A stretch of DNA of 64,000 nucleotides from Oceanospirillum linum (GTDB lineage: Bacteria > Pseudomonadota > Gammaproteobacteria > Pseudomonadales > Halomonadaceae): NCBI RefSeq assembly GCF_001995095.2, contig NZ_MTSD02000010.1:1-64000 (forward strand), written 5' to 3'. The position numbers were made by a program, and so were the translations under genes. The notes beneath the pieces are model-generated. The model was not told the origin of the DNA. It saw only the letters and a list, made by a program, of their open reading frames with translations, and ran no database searches. Within the stretch, counting starts at the first letter, position 1, and each line of letters begins with the position of its first letter. Positions 19,227 to 28,039 of the stretch are shown in pieces.

Positions 19227-19301
19227 CGATGCGGGTAGAGGTTAGACCTGGTGGCTGCTTTTAAAGTTGCCCACTGACGCGGCGCACTAAATGGATTAGA
19301 A

Positions 19302-19317
19302 TTGTATATCCATACAG
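19302..19317. promoter_or_regulatory. LexA (SOS) box upstream of dinB
   Basis: TTGT-ATATCCAT-ACAG differs by one base from the gammaproteobacterial LexA consensus CTGT-N8-ACAG. It lies 15 bp before the dinB ATG, where it would block transcription until DNA damage. Confidence 0.85.
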
Positions 19318-19332
19318 TATAAGGGCCGTGGT

Positions 19333-20448
19333 ATGCGAAAAATCATCCATGCTGATTGTGACTGCTTCTTTGCCGCCGTAGAGATGCGCGATAACCCTTC
19401 ACTGACCGATAGGCCCATCGCCGTTGGAGGTGATGCGGATAAACGCGGGGTGATTGCAACCTGTAACTATCCCGCCAGATTCTATGGTGTCCGTTCAGCC
19501 ATGCCGACAGCCCAGGCATTAAAACTCTGCCCGGACCTGGTTCTCTGCAAAGGACGTATGGATGAATACCGGGCTACAGCAGATAGAATTCGCGAGGTTT
19601 TCTATGAGCTGACAGATCGGGTGGAAGTGGTTTCTATCGATGAGGCTTACCTTGATGTTACGGATGTAACCGATTTTCAGGGCAGTGCAACCCGTATGGC
19701 CCAGTGGCTTAAAGCGGAAGTTATACGCCGCACCGGAGTGACAATCTCTGTCGGTGTCGCACCGAATAAATTTCTGGCTAAGGTTGCATCCGATTGGCAG
19801 AAACCTGATGGTCTCTTTGTGATCACTCCGGGCGAAATTGCTCCGTTTATATCAGAACTGCCAGTGGGCCGGATTCATGGTGTTGGTAAGGTCACTGAAG
19901 AGAAGCTGAAGCTGCTGGGTATTGAGACCTGCGCGGATCTGCAGAAGAAAACGGTAAAGGAGCTGACAGAGTCGTTCGGAAAGCTTGGCTTAACCCTATA
20001 CCAGAGGGCCAGGGGCGAGGATTACCGGGATGTTGTTACTGAGCGGGTGCGTAAGTCGGTCAGTGTGGAACGAACCTACGCAGAAAATATTAAAGTCCAG
20101 TCTGACGTTGAAGTTGCTTTAGAGCAGTTGCTTCCTGTTCTTATTCGCCGATATCAGGGCTATGAAGACCGTAAAGTTCGCAGCGTGTTTGCTAAAGTAC
20201 GTTTTGCAGATTTTTCATCGACCACCGTAGAGACGGCTTTTTTCTCAAAAGGTCACTCTGATTCCACGATAGAAGGTTCTGTCAGATCTGTTGCTGATGA
20301 GCCATTGCAATGGCTGAGTGTCTCTCTTTTCAGACCTTTGGTTGCGGAGGCGATTCAGCGAGGGGTACTCAATATTCGTCTCCTGGGTATTGGTATCCGC
20401 CTCCGTGAACCGACGTCGGTTGCGGAGCAATTGAGCCTCTTTTCCTGA
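19333..20448 (+). CDS. dinB: DNA polymerase IV
   Basis: 371 residues, a Y-family translesion polymerase. The catalytic acids are visible as Asp8 in IHADCDCFFAAVE and Asp103/Glu104 in VSIDEAYLDVT. TISVGVAPNKFLAKVASDWQKPDG and the RIHGVGKVTEEKL helix-hairpin-helix follow. The C terminus ends in AEQLSLFS, a good beta-clamp-binding QxSLF motif, so the protein is full length. A LexA box immediately upstream predicts SOS induction. Confidence 0.97.
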   Translation: MRKIIHADCDCFFAAVEMRDNPSLTDRPIAVGGDADKRGVIATCNYPARFYGVRSAMPTAQALKLCPDLVLCKGRMDEYRATADRIREVFYELTDRVEVVSIDEAYLDVTDVTDFQGSATRMAQWLKAEVIRRTGVTISVGVAPNKFLAKVASDWQKPDGLFVITPGEIAPFISELPVGRIHGVGKVTEEKLKLLGIETCADLQKKTVKELTESFGKLGLTLYQRARGEDYRDVVTERVRKSVSVERTYAENIKVQSDVEVALEQLLPVLIRRYQGYEDRKVRSVFAKVRFADFSSTTVETAFFSKGHSDSTIEGSVRSVADEPLQWLSVSLFRPLVAEAIQRGVLNIRLLGIGIRLREPTSVAEQLSLFS

Positions 20449-20582
20449 GTCTGCACTGAAAATGCACGACTATTTGTCATCCCCCTGTTTTGCTTAGTGA
20501 TATTTTGATTCAAATTGCATAGGATGGTGTAACCCGTTTTTAAACTTCATGTTTACATTTTTAGCCCCGGAAGTGTTGCATT

Positions 20583-21380
20583 ATGGAAAGCTTAGCTGTT
20601 CAGGATCTTTCGATTGTTCTGGTCGAACCCTCTAATACTCAACGTAAAATTATTATTAACGAACTTATGGCAGAAGGTATTCATAATATCGAAGGTGCCG
20701 GAAGTGCCCGGGAGGCTTATACCCGCCTGAAAACCTTTCAGCCTGACCTACTGATCACTTCGATGTATCTGCCTGATGCAACAGCAGCGGAGTTAGTGGA
20801 GCTCTTGCAACGTGATCCTGCAACGGCTGATATTCCTGTGATGGTGGTTTCCAGCGAGCAGAACTATGACAATCTGGAAGCTGTGCGGCAGTCAAAAGTC
20901 CTTGCACTATTACCGAAGCCTTTCACCCGTAACGATCTGCATCGTGCACTTTTGGCAACTATTGATTATATCAACCCGGATGAGTTGTCCCTGGATCTCT
21001 ATGATGTTGAGAGTCTCCGTGTCCTGATTGTTGATGACAGCCGTATGGCCCGTAAGCACCTGGCGCGGGTTATGAACCAGATTGGTATTCAGGATATTAC
21101 CGAAGCGATTGATGGACTTGATGCCCGGAATATCATTGAAAACCAGGCGTTTGACCTTATTCTGACCGACTACAATATGCCGAATATGGATGGTCAGGAA
21201 TTGATTCGTTATATTCGCAATGAGACTGAACTTTCCCATGTGCCTATTCTTATGGTGACCTCTGAGGAGAATGAAACGCGGCTGAGTTCAGTTAAACAAG
21301 CGGGTGTTTCAGCGTTGTGTGATAAACCTTTTGAGGTAACGCAAGTTAAAGGTTTATTGGCCTCGCTATTAGAGGGCTGA
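20583..21380 (+). CDS. Double receiver-domain response regulator (REC-REC)
   Basis: 265 residues made of two CheY-like domains (about 8-125 and 142-262) and no output domain. The second is intact: Asp151/Asp152, phosphoacceptor Asp196 in LILTDYNMPNMDG, and Lys248 in CDKPF. The first keeps an acidic start (VEPS) and Lys112, but Ser60 replaces the phosphoacceptor (DLLITSMYLPD), so it is probably not phosphorylated. No kinase is adjacent. The CBS-PAS-GGDEF-EAL gene begins about 100 bp downstream on the same strand, so the two may work together. Confidence 0.9.
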   Translation: MESLAVQDLSIVLVEPSNTQRKIIINELMAEGIHNIEGAGSAREAYTRLKTFQPDLLITSMYLPDATAAELVELLQRDPATADIPVMVVSSEQNYDNLEAVRQSKVLALLPKPFTRNDLHRALLATIDYINPDELSLDLYDVESLRVLIVDDSRMARKHLARVMNQIGIQDITEAIDGLDARNIIENQAFDLILTDYNMPNMDGQELIRYIRNETELSHVPILMVTSEENETRLSSVKQAGVSALCDKPFEVTQVKGLLASLLEG

Positions 21381-21484
21381 TCAGGATAATCTGAGCAACG
21401 CGATTTCCCCTTGATAACCAGCCTTAGGTGGGGACATAAATTTTACCGGCACCTAACATGGATGTGTCGGAGCCGGAGTGCAAC

Positions 21485-24082
21485 ATGGTATTTGAATTGA
21501 AGCAGAAGCCCCATAAAGTCACCCTCACAGATCGGCGTATGATGTTCACCACAGATGTTCCAGTCAGAGATGTGATTCATCATAGTTTGCTGAGTTGCTG
21601 CACCGATGCAACATTGCATGACGCTGCGTTACAGATGAATAAGCATCACGTTAGTTCTATTCTTGTGATGGATGCCGGAGAACCTGTTGGAATCTGGACT
21701 GAAGCGGATGCTCGGAAGCTGGACTTTACTGATCAGTCTTTGGGTGAGAAACCGATCAGTGGTTATATGAGTTCACCCGTGGATACGGTTGACGGTGATG
21801 AGAGCCTGAGTGAAATTGCACTAAAGTTTCAACGTCTACGTCGCCGCCATTTTTTGGTCACAGATCAGGAGCATGGCCCGATTGGGGTTGTTTCTCAAAC
21901 CGATGTGATTCGCTCCCAGGGGTTAGAGCACTATCTGTGCATGCGTAATGTACGTTCGGCTCTGAATCAGGCCCCTCTTGTTCTGGATGAGTCTTTATCC
22001 CTGGCTGATGCAGTGAACCGCCTGCGGGAAAGTCAACGGGATGCAGCTGCCGTCCGGCGTAGTACCCCTGAGAATTACAGTATTATCACTGAACGGGATA
22101 TTGTTCAGTGGCTGGCTGCCGGTGTGACAGCCCGGACTTTGAAAGAGGTCTGCAGTAATGAGCTTTATGCTGTGGATGAAGATACAGGGCTACTGCAGGC
22201 CAGTAATCTGCTCAAGAAAAAAGGTTTTCGTCACCTTGGTGTCGTTAATCAAAGGGGTGGGCTTATCGGCATTCTCTCCTATGGCGATATTCTGGACAGT
22301 GTTGAGTATGAATACGTCAATCGCCTGCAGGAAGCGCTGCAGTCAAGAGATGAAGCACTAAAAGCTTCGACAGCGCACTTGCGCCTTGCCCAGCGCGTGA
22401 TCGAGGCCAGTCTCGATGGCATTATCATTACAGATAAACACGGTATTATCGAATCAGTTAACCCCAAATTTACCCAGGTTACCGGCTATAGCGAAGTTGA
22501 GGCGATTGGCCAAAGTACTAAATTGCTCAGTTCGGGCCGCCACTCCGAAGATTTTTACCGGCACCTCTGGAGTGAGCTGCAGAGCAATGGGTATTGGCAG
22601 GGAGAGATCTGGAACCGAAGGAAAAATGGGCAGGTCTACCCCGAATGGCTGACAATTACTGCTATCTACAATGATGAAGGTGATGTCGCTCAGTTTGCTG
22701 CTATTTTCAGTGATATTACGGATCGTAAGAAAGATGAAGAGCGTATCCGGCGACTGGCTTTTTTTGATGATCTGACCGGTGTTGCCAATCGTCGACTGTT
22801 TCAGGACCGCCTGGAGCAGGCTATTGCCAATGCTCATCGTCACCAGCATCGTCTGGCTGTACTTTTTCTTGATCTGGACATGTTTAAACGGATTAATGAT
22901 TCTCTCGGGCATGTTGTGGGGGATGAGGTTTTAAAGGTTGTTGCCGGTCGTTTGGCTCATACGGTGAGAGAGGGTGACTCTGTTGCCCGTTTGGGCGGCG
23001 ATGAGTTCACTGTAATGGTACCTGAAGTCGATACGATGGACGGACTTATGATGCTGGCGCAGCGCATTAATGATGCGATCAGTGAGCCAATTTCTATCGG
23101 CAGTCATGAGCTGTATATCTCAACCAGTATTGGGATCAGTATATATCCTGATGATGGCATGACTTCAGAGGACCTGATTAAGAATGCTGATGCCGCTATG
23201 TATCGGGTCAAGGCAGATGGTCGGGGGAGTTTCCATCGTTATACGGATTCTTTGCATTATGATTCTGTACGGGAGCTGACCATAGAAACCCGCTTGCGCA
23301 AAGCGATTAAGGATCAGGCTTTTCAGGTAAAGTATCAACCAAAAATTGAGCTTAAATCCGGTAGGTTGATTGGCTTTGAAGCCCTGCTTAGGTGGCATGA
23401 TAAGGTAAGTGGCTTAGTGGTATCCCCTGTGGAGTTTATTCCTGTTGCAGAGCGTCTCGGTCTTATCGGAACACTGGGTGAGTGGGTGTTGGAGGCCGTA
23501 TGCCGGGATCTGTTGTACTGGCATGAATGTGGGTATGAGATTGTACCTGTTGCGGTGAATATTTCAGTTCAGCAGTTGATGAAGGGGGATCTTGCGACGA
23601 CTGTTCGCCGTATCGTCCGGAATACAGGTGTGCAGGCCAGTTGGCTTGAACTTGAAGTTACAGAAAGCTGCTTCATCCCTGAACAGGCCGATCGCATTGC
23701 TGATATTTTGCATGCGCTGCGTATGCAGGGTGTCAACATCTCCATTGATGATTTTGGCACAGGGTATTCATCGCTGAGTTATTTACGTCGCTTACCTCTG
23801 GATGCTCTTAAAATTGACCGCACCTTTGTAACGGATGTGGCGCATAATGCTGATGATGCCAGACTGGCATCAACCATTATCGCTATGGCAAAAGGTATGG
23901 GGTTGAAGGTCGTCGCGGAAGGCATAGAAAACAAGGAGCAACTTAGTTTTCTGCAGCGCCATGGCTGCCATGAAGGGCAGGGTTTTATGTTCGCTAAGGC
24001 GGAGCCTGCAAAGCAAGTTAGCCAGTGGCTCTCAGAGCATTGGAACCCCTTTGAGGCATTGGATCTTCAGGGCGGAAATTAA
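21485..24082 (+). CDS. CBS-PAS-GGDEF-EAL cytoplasmic c-di-GMP enzyme
   Basis: About 865 residues, no membrane helices. Four CBS-like repeats occupy about 20-270 (ATLHDAALQMNKHHVSSILVM through RHLGVVNQRGGLIGILSYGDI), probably sensing an adenine nucleotide. A PAS domain follows (~300-420), then a cyclase domain with GGDEF at about 504, then a phosphodiesterase domain with EAL at about 631 and DDFGTGYSS. Both enzyme motifs are intact. The ATG at 21485 with GGAG 7 bases upstream is preferred over 21458. Cotranscription with the double-receiver gene is likely. Confidence 0.92.
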   Translation: MVFELKQKPHKVTLTDRRMMFTTDVPVRDVIHHSLLSCCTDATLHDAALQMNKHHVSSILVMDAGEPVGIWTEADARKLDFTDQSLGEKPISGYMSSPVDTVDGDESLSEIALKFQRLRRRHFLVTDQEHGPIGVVSQTDVIRSQGLEHYLCMRNVRSALNQAPLVLDESLSLADAVNRLRESQRDAAAVRRSTPENYSIITERDIVQWLAAGVTARTLKEVCSNELYAVDEDTGLLQASNLLKKKGFRHLGVVNQRGGLIGILSYGDILDSVEYEYVNRLQEALQSRDEALKASTAHLRLAQRVIEASLDGIIITDKHGIIESVNPKFTQVTGYSEVEAIGQSTKLLSSGRHSEDFYRHLWSELQSNGYWQGEIWNRRKNGQVYPEWLTITAIYNDEGDVAQFAAIFSDITDRKKDEERIRRLAFFDDLTGVANRRLFQDRLEQAIANAHRHQHRLAVLFLDLDMFKRINDSLGHVVGDEVLKVVAGRLAHTVREGDSVARLGGDEFTVMVPEVDTMDGLMMLAQRINDAISEPISIGSHELYISTSIGISIYPDDGMTSEDLIKNADAAMYRVKADGRGSFHRYTDSLHYDSVRELTIETRLRKAIKDQAFQVKYQPKIELKSGRLIGFEALLRWHDKVSGLVVSPVEFIPVAERLGLIGTLGEWVLEAVCRDLLYWHECGYEIVPVAVNISVQQLMKGDLATTVRRIVRNTGVQASWLELEVTESCFIPEQADRIADILHALRMQGVNISIDDFGTGYSSLSYLRRLPLDALKIDRTFVTDVAHNADDARLASTIIAMAKGMGLKVVAEGIENKEQLSFLQRHGCHEGQGFMFAKAEPAKQVSQWLSEHWNPFEALDLQGGN

Positions 24083-24096
24083 CAGCTAGGGTGTCG

Positions 24097-24137
24097 AACC
24101 TATAAACAGCTGACCTTTCGGTGGCTGTTTATAGGTT
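24097..24137. terminator. Bidirectional hairpin between convergent genes
   Basis: A perfect 14-bp inverted repeat (AACCTATAAACAGC and its complement) with a 13-base loop lies between the c-di-GMP gene stop and the bioA stop. There is no T tract on either side, so termination is inferred from position. Confidence 0.6.
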
Positions 24138-24148
24138 GAAGGTCCGGT

Positions 24149-25411
24149 TTAGCTGGTAGTAAACCACGCCTTCATAACGCTTGTGATTTTTTGCAGCTGA
24201 TCTGCTGAGATGATGTAAGGTGGCATGGTATAAAGGTAGCGATCAAATGATCGCAGCCATACGCCATGGCTGATGGCAAAATCCTGCACCCCATGCAGAG
24301 CTTTGGCATCTTTTACTTCAATCACTGCTGCTGCACCCAGCACCCGTGTATTCAGAACCGCTTCATGCCTGAAGCCCAGTAGCTCTTCTTTCAGAAGCTG
24401 GTTAAGGTCTGCAATTTTATCCAGATAGTTATCTCGCTCAAACACTTCAATACTTTTCAGTGCGACGGCACAAGCCAATGGGTTGCCCATGAACGTTGGG
24501 CCATGCATAAAGGCTTTGCCGGCATCATCATCCCAGAAGGCATTAAAGACCCGTTCATTCGCCAGGGTGGCCGCGTGGCCGATATAGCCTCCGGTCAGGC
24601 CTTTACTGAGCACCATAATGTCCGGTGTGACTTCAGCATATTCTGCGGCAAACAGCTTTCCTGTGCGACCAAAGCCAGTGGCTACTTCATCAAAGATAAA
24701 CAGAATCTCAAATTCATCACACAGCTTACGGGCCTCCTGCAAATAGATAGGGCTATACATATTCAGGCCACCCGCTGCCTGCAGCAGAGGCTCGACAAGG
24801 AAACCGGCGATCTCTTCATGGTGCTGTTCAAATACCTTACGCAGCTCTGCTATATCGGAAGCCACGGCTTCAGCCGGAGCATCAAATGAAGCGGTAGGGG
24901 CGGGGGCAAAATGATGTTTTGGTAGCAGTCCGCTGAACAGACTGTGCATACCTTCTTCTGGATCGCATACTGACATGCAACCTGTAGTATCACCGTGGTA
25001 AGCGCGCATCAGGGAGGCCATTTTGTACTTCTTTGTCTGCCCTTGATTTTGCCAGAACTGAACGGCCATCTTCATCGCGACTTCCATGCCGACAGAGCCG
25101 CTGTCACTGAAGAAGACGTGATTTAGGCCGTCCGGTGTTATTTCGACCAGCTTTTTAGCCAGAGCTGTAGCCGGTTGGTTTTTCAGGCCGCCAAGCATAA
25201 CGTGGGCTAGCTTATCCGCTTGATCATGAATGATCTGGGTGATTTCAGGGTGTCTGTAGCCATGAATCATACACCACCATGAGCAGGTGGCATCGAGCAG
25301 CTTCATGCCGTTGGTCAGCTGAATATAAGGCCCTTCACCTGTTTCTACCTCATAATTAACTTCGAGATTTTTCATCTGTGCATAGGGAAACCAAAGGCTT
25401 GTATCCTGCAT
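24149..25411 (-). CDS. bioA: Adenosylmethionine-8-amino-7-oxononanoate aminotransferase
   Basis: About 420 residues, a class III PLP aminotransferase. It converts KAPA to DAPA in biotin synthesis using SAM as amino donor. BioA marks are LDATCSWWCMIHGYRHPEI, FSDSGSVGMEVAMKMAVQFW, FIFDEVATGFGRTGKLFA and the PLP lysine in MVLSKGLTGGYIGHAAT. The ATG at 25411 (MQDTSLWFPYAQMK) fits the family, and the BirA operator lies just upstream; the longer frame to 25486 would run through that operator. No other bio gene is adjacent. Confidence 0.95.
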   Translation of the reverse strand: MQDTSLWFPYAQMKNLEVNYEVETGEGPYIQLTNGMKLLDATCSWWCMIHGYRHPEITQIIHDQADKLAHVMLGGLKNQPATALAKKLVEITPDGLNHVFFSDSGSVGMEVAMKMAVQFWQNQGQTKKYKMASLMRAYHGDTTGCMSVCDPEEGMHSLFSGLLPKHHFAPAPTASFDAPAEAVASDIAELRKVFEQHHEEIAGFLVEPLLQAAGGLNMYSPIYLQEARKLCDEFEILFIFDEVATGFGRTGKLFAAEYAEVTPDIMVLSKGLTGGYIGHAATLANERVFNAFWDDDAGKAFMHGPTFMGNPLACAVALKSIEVFERDNYLDKIADLNQLLKEELLGFRHEAVLNTRVLGAAAVIEVKDAKALHGVQDFAISHGVWLRSFDRYLYTMPPYIISADQLQKITSVMKAWFTTS

Positions 25412-25421
25412 AATCACACCG

Positions 25422-25454
25422 CTGTAAACCAGTTTATTTGTATTTAGTTTACCA
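25422..25454. promoter_or_regulatory. BirA-type biotin operator
   Basis: Half-sites TGTAAACC (25423-25430) and AGTTTACCA (25446-25454) with a 15-base spacer closely match the published BirA consensus TTGTAAACC-N14/15-GGTTTACAA. It begins 11 bp upstream of the bioA ATG, so BirA-biotinyl-AMP repression of bioA is predicted. Confidence 0.88.
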
Positions 25455-25495
25455 GCTGATGGCTGAGCACGAAAGAGCGTTACCAAGGTAGGTCT

Positions 25496-25532
25496 TGTGA
25501 AAGCTTAGTAGACCCTGTGAAAGCTTAGTAGA
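25496..25532. repeat. 17-bp tandem direct repeat upstream of bioA
   Basis: TGTGAAAGCTTAGTAGA occurs twice (25496-25512 and 25516-25532), 20 bp apart. It is a small tandem duplication between bioA and the alpha/beta hydrolase gene. No function is evident. Confidence 0.8.
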
Positions 25533-25609
25533 ACAAGGCAAGGGGGCTTGTTAAAACCGTGACGGGGCTGGCGCAGATGCCTGAAGCGTCGTTAGAAGGG
25601 GATGGCCGA

Positions 25610-26386
25610 TTAACGGCCATTGAATTGTTGCAGAAAGCCCAGGATGGCGTGATTAACTGCCTCCGGCTTTTCCATTGGACTTATATGGGCAGCGCCTTCA
25701 ATCAGGGTATATTGGCCTTGAGTGAGCTGGTCGGCCAGAAATTCTCCATATTTTGGCGGTGTCATCAGGTCTAGGTCTGAGCTGATAACCAGTGCCGGGC
25801 AGTCAATCTGATTAAGATCTTCCAGTCGGTCAAAACTATTACAGCTGGCAAAGTCATTGTAAACCGCCTCTGTTTCGCTTTGCATTAGCAGCTCTGAAAA
25901 CTGCTCGATAACCTGTGGTGTGGTGCCTTTACTTAGAGCGCTATTGGTCAGATGCCGGATAAAGGCCGGGTAATCTTCGTGAATCTGTTGCAGGAGATCC
26001 TGTTGAACCCTGAGTTTAGCCCCGGTGTTGACCAAGATCATGCCGTCAACCTGTGTGGGATGACGCATCGCAAACTCAAGGCAAACAGCTCCGCCCATAC
26101 TGTGGCCCGCCATGATGAGCTGAGAACTGTCCAGCTCTGTCACCAGCTCCGAAAGAGTGTCGGCATAATCAATGATAGACTGGTTGCCATCATGGTGTGC
26201 GCTTAAGGCATGCCCTGGAAGGTCAACCGCAATCATATTGGCGTGACCTTTCAGACCTGTCATCTGCTTTTGCCACTGTGAGTGGTTCAGGCCTGCGCCA
26301 TGTACCATCAGAAGTGTTGGTATATCCGGATTGATTGGCCATTGGCTGGCCAGGTAACCAAGTTCATTAAAGTCCTGAGCAAACAT
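25610..26386 (-). CDS. Alpha/beta hydrolase
   Basis: About 258 residues. The fold is clear: oxyanion region LLMVHGAGLNHSQW, nucleophile elbow AGHSMGGAV, acid in SSDLDLMTPP and catalytic His in GAAHISPMEKP. The substrate is unknown. Pimeloyl-ACP methyl esterases (BioH type) share this fold, and the gene lies upstream of bioA in the same direction, so a BioH-like role is possible but not shown. AAGGA 8 bases before the ATG at 26386 decides the start over a TTG at 26413. Confidence 0.88.
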   Translation of the reverse strand: MFAQDFNELGYLASQWPINPDIPTLLMVHGAGLNHSQWQKQMTGLKGHANMIAVDLPGHALSAHHDGNQSIIDYADTLSELVTELDSSQLIMAGHSMGGAVCLEFAMRHPTQVDGMILVNTGAKLRVQQDLLQQIHEDYPAFIRHLTNSALSKGTTPQVIEQFSELLMQSETEAVYNDFASCNSFDRLEDLNQIDCPALVISSDLDLMTPPKYGEFLADQLTQGQYTLIEGAAHISPMEKPEAVNHAILGFLQQFNGR

Positions 26387-26604
26387 AGAGCATCCTTGTA
26401 TGGAGCGGGGCAAGGTTGTTAGTTGTGGATCTTATTTTTATAGCCCCAGAGGCTAAGTCATCAATAAAGAGTGTTAGACTAAACATATGAAATAAATAAT
26501 ACAATACGCAGTTTTGATGAGTATCAAAAAGCTTAGGAATTAACTGTAATCAGTCATAACGGGCTTTCAGATCACCCGCTTGTGCTTTAGGCAGGGCTAT
26601 ATGT

Positions 26605-26633
26605 TTTGGTTTTTGTAGGGTTGTCGTTATAAT
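26605..26633 (+). promoter_or_regulatory. Sigma-70 promoter of the flavodoxin gene
   Basis: A perfect -10 TATAAT (26628-26633) is preceded by TTTGGT at 26605-26610 with a 17-base spacer. The start codon of the flavodoxin gene is about 50 bp downstream. Confidence 0.65.
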
Positions 26634-26685
26634 AGCCGAGTATTTTAGTTGGTTAATCGTTGTCTGCTTATTTCAGGAGTTTTTT

Positions 26686-27153
26686 ATGGCCGCAATTAAG
26701 ATTTTGGTAGGAACCGTATATGGTGGAGCGCGGGATGTCGCGGATCATATTCAGCCAATGCTGGAAGCAAAAGGCTATACCGTTGAGGTGTCAGAGGAGC
26801 CAACGATTGCGGATCTTGAGAATAAAGATCTGGAGGCTGTCCTGGTTTCCTGCTCTACGACAGGTGCCGGAGATTTTCCGCCCAATTTTGACAAGTTTTA
26901 TCATACGCTGAATGAGGCAGGAGCAGCATTGTCTCATCTGAAATACGGCATTATCTCTTTGGGGGATAGCTCTTACGATGAGACGTTCTGTGATGCCGGT
27001 AAAAAGATCGATGCTGTTTTCGCGGAATATGGCGCTCAGCGCATTGGTCGTCCTCTGGAAATAGATGCTGCGGAGCATTTTGATGCAACTGAGCCTGCGG
27101 CGGACTGGATTGGTCGCTGGGCAGATCAGCTACAGCAGGTAGAAATGGTGTAG
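26686..27153 (+). CDS. Flavodoxin, MioC-like
   Basis: 155 residues. The FMN phosphate loop is TVYGGARDVAD, a variant of the usual TxTGNT. The later flavin loops are SCSTTGAGDFPPN and LGDSSYDETFCDAGKKID, which resemble MioC/YqcA and sulfite-reductase flavodoxin domains more than long-chain flavodoxins. It would be a soluble FMN electron carrier. AGGAG lies 6 bases before the ATG and a good -10 is upstream. It converges with the cytochrome b gene. Confidence 0.9.
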   Translation: MAAIKILVGTVYGGARDVADHIQPMLEAKGYTVEVSEEPTIADLENKDLEAVLVSCSTTGAGDFPPNFDKFYHTLNEAGAALSHLKYGIISLGDSSYDETFCDAGKKIDAVFAEYGAQRIGRPLEIDAAEHFDATEPAADWIGRWADQLQQVEMV

Positions 27154-27209
27154 CTGAGCAAAGATATGACATGCTATCCCATAGTGCAGCCGATCGCTTA
27201 AGACAATTC

Positions 27210-27235
27210 CGGAGGGGAAGCCCCTCCGTTTTTTT
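27210..27235 (+). terminator. Flavodoxin gene terminator
   Basis: CGGAGGGG-AAG-CCCCTCCG stem followed by seven T residues, about 55 bases after the stop codon. Confidence 0.93.
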
Positions 27236-27249
27236 GTACGTAATGAACC

Positions 27250-27942
27250 TTAGCCGAAGTTGCTGATCAACCACCATCCCATGCCGGATAGCAGAGCAAC
27301 AACAATCAGAAAACGTTTAGCGGGCAGTTCTGATTGCCGGACTGAGTCAGCCAGCGATGCCGGTACTTTTTTAACACCTGTGATCATCGCCTGAATCAGA
27401 TGTTCACGTTTAAAGGTGTCATGAAACAGTACAGCTGCCAAATGCAGTACTACCAGTGCAATCAGGTAGTCCGGCAAGGTAAGGTGCAGGTCTGTCAGCC
27501 AGTAGATCATGTCGTCACTGATATAAGGAACTAATGGGCCATCAATAAAGATGTCATCGGTGGTACCCAGGCCTGAGATCCCCTGAGCCAGCAGAATTAG
27601 CACGAGCGCCACAACCATCCAGCCGCCAACAGGGTTATGTCCGACATGGTGTGAGTTGCTGCGAACGGACAGCACTTCCGGGATAGATTTTAATGTCTTT
27701 ATGGGCGAGCGGATAAAGTTGATAAACCGTGCGTGGTAACTGCCAATAAAGCCCCAGATAACCCGGTAGACCACCAGCCCCAGTACGGTATATCCCGCCA
27801 GAACATGATTGTCCATTTGTACACCTTCTGTCCCGCTCCACCATAAAAAGCCGATCAGTCCGACTAATGACCAGTGAAACAGCCGTATGCTGATATCCCA
27901 GACTTTAACCGCCCTGGTTGCCTGTTCCGTATGTGATTGCAT
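27250..27942 (-). CDS. Cytochrome b561-type membrane protein
   Basis: About 230 residues with four main membrane helices and a fifth at the C terminus. Histidines suited to di-heme ligation appear in IRLFHWSLVGLIGF, DNHVLAGYTVLGLVVYRVIWGF, ...HHVGHNPVGGWMVVAL and LIALVVLHLAAVLFHDTF. This is the cytochrome b561/hydrogenase-cytochrome b family, which passes electrons between the quinone pool and a periplasmic carrier. AAGGAG 8 bases before the ATG at 27942 decides the start. The leftward neighbours upstream are a DsbD-like reductase and a cytochrome b562, suggesting a periplasmic redox group. Confidence 0.9.
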   Translation of the reverse strand: MQSHTEQATRAVKVWDISIRLFHWSLVGLIGFLWWSGTEGVQMDNHVLAGYTVLGLVVYRVIWGFIGSYHARFINFIRSPIKTLKSIPEVLSVRSNSHHVGHNPVGGWMVVALVLILLAQGISGLGTTDDIFIDGPLVPYISDDMIYWLTDLHLTLPDYLIALVVLHLAAVLFHDTFKREHLIQAMITGVKKVPASLADSVRQSELPAKRFLIVVALLSGMGWWLISNFG

Positions 27943-28039
27943 GTTTTCTCCTTTCAAGAGTGCAAGACGTTAAATCAATTGTTTACCGGGTATCGATAGC
28001 TCATCCGCTATCGATGGATTATCAGATAGCAACTGTTTG

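Noticed and set aside
25610-26386. Assignment of the alpha/beta hydrolase as BioH
   Set aside because: It is next to bioA, but the fold is too widespread and no BioH-specific motif could be verified, so no symbol is given.
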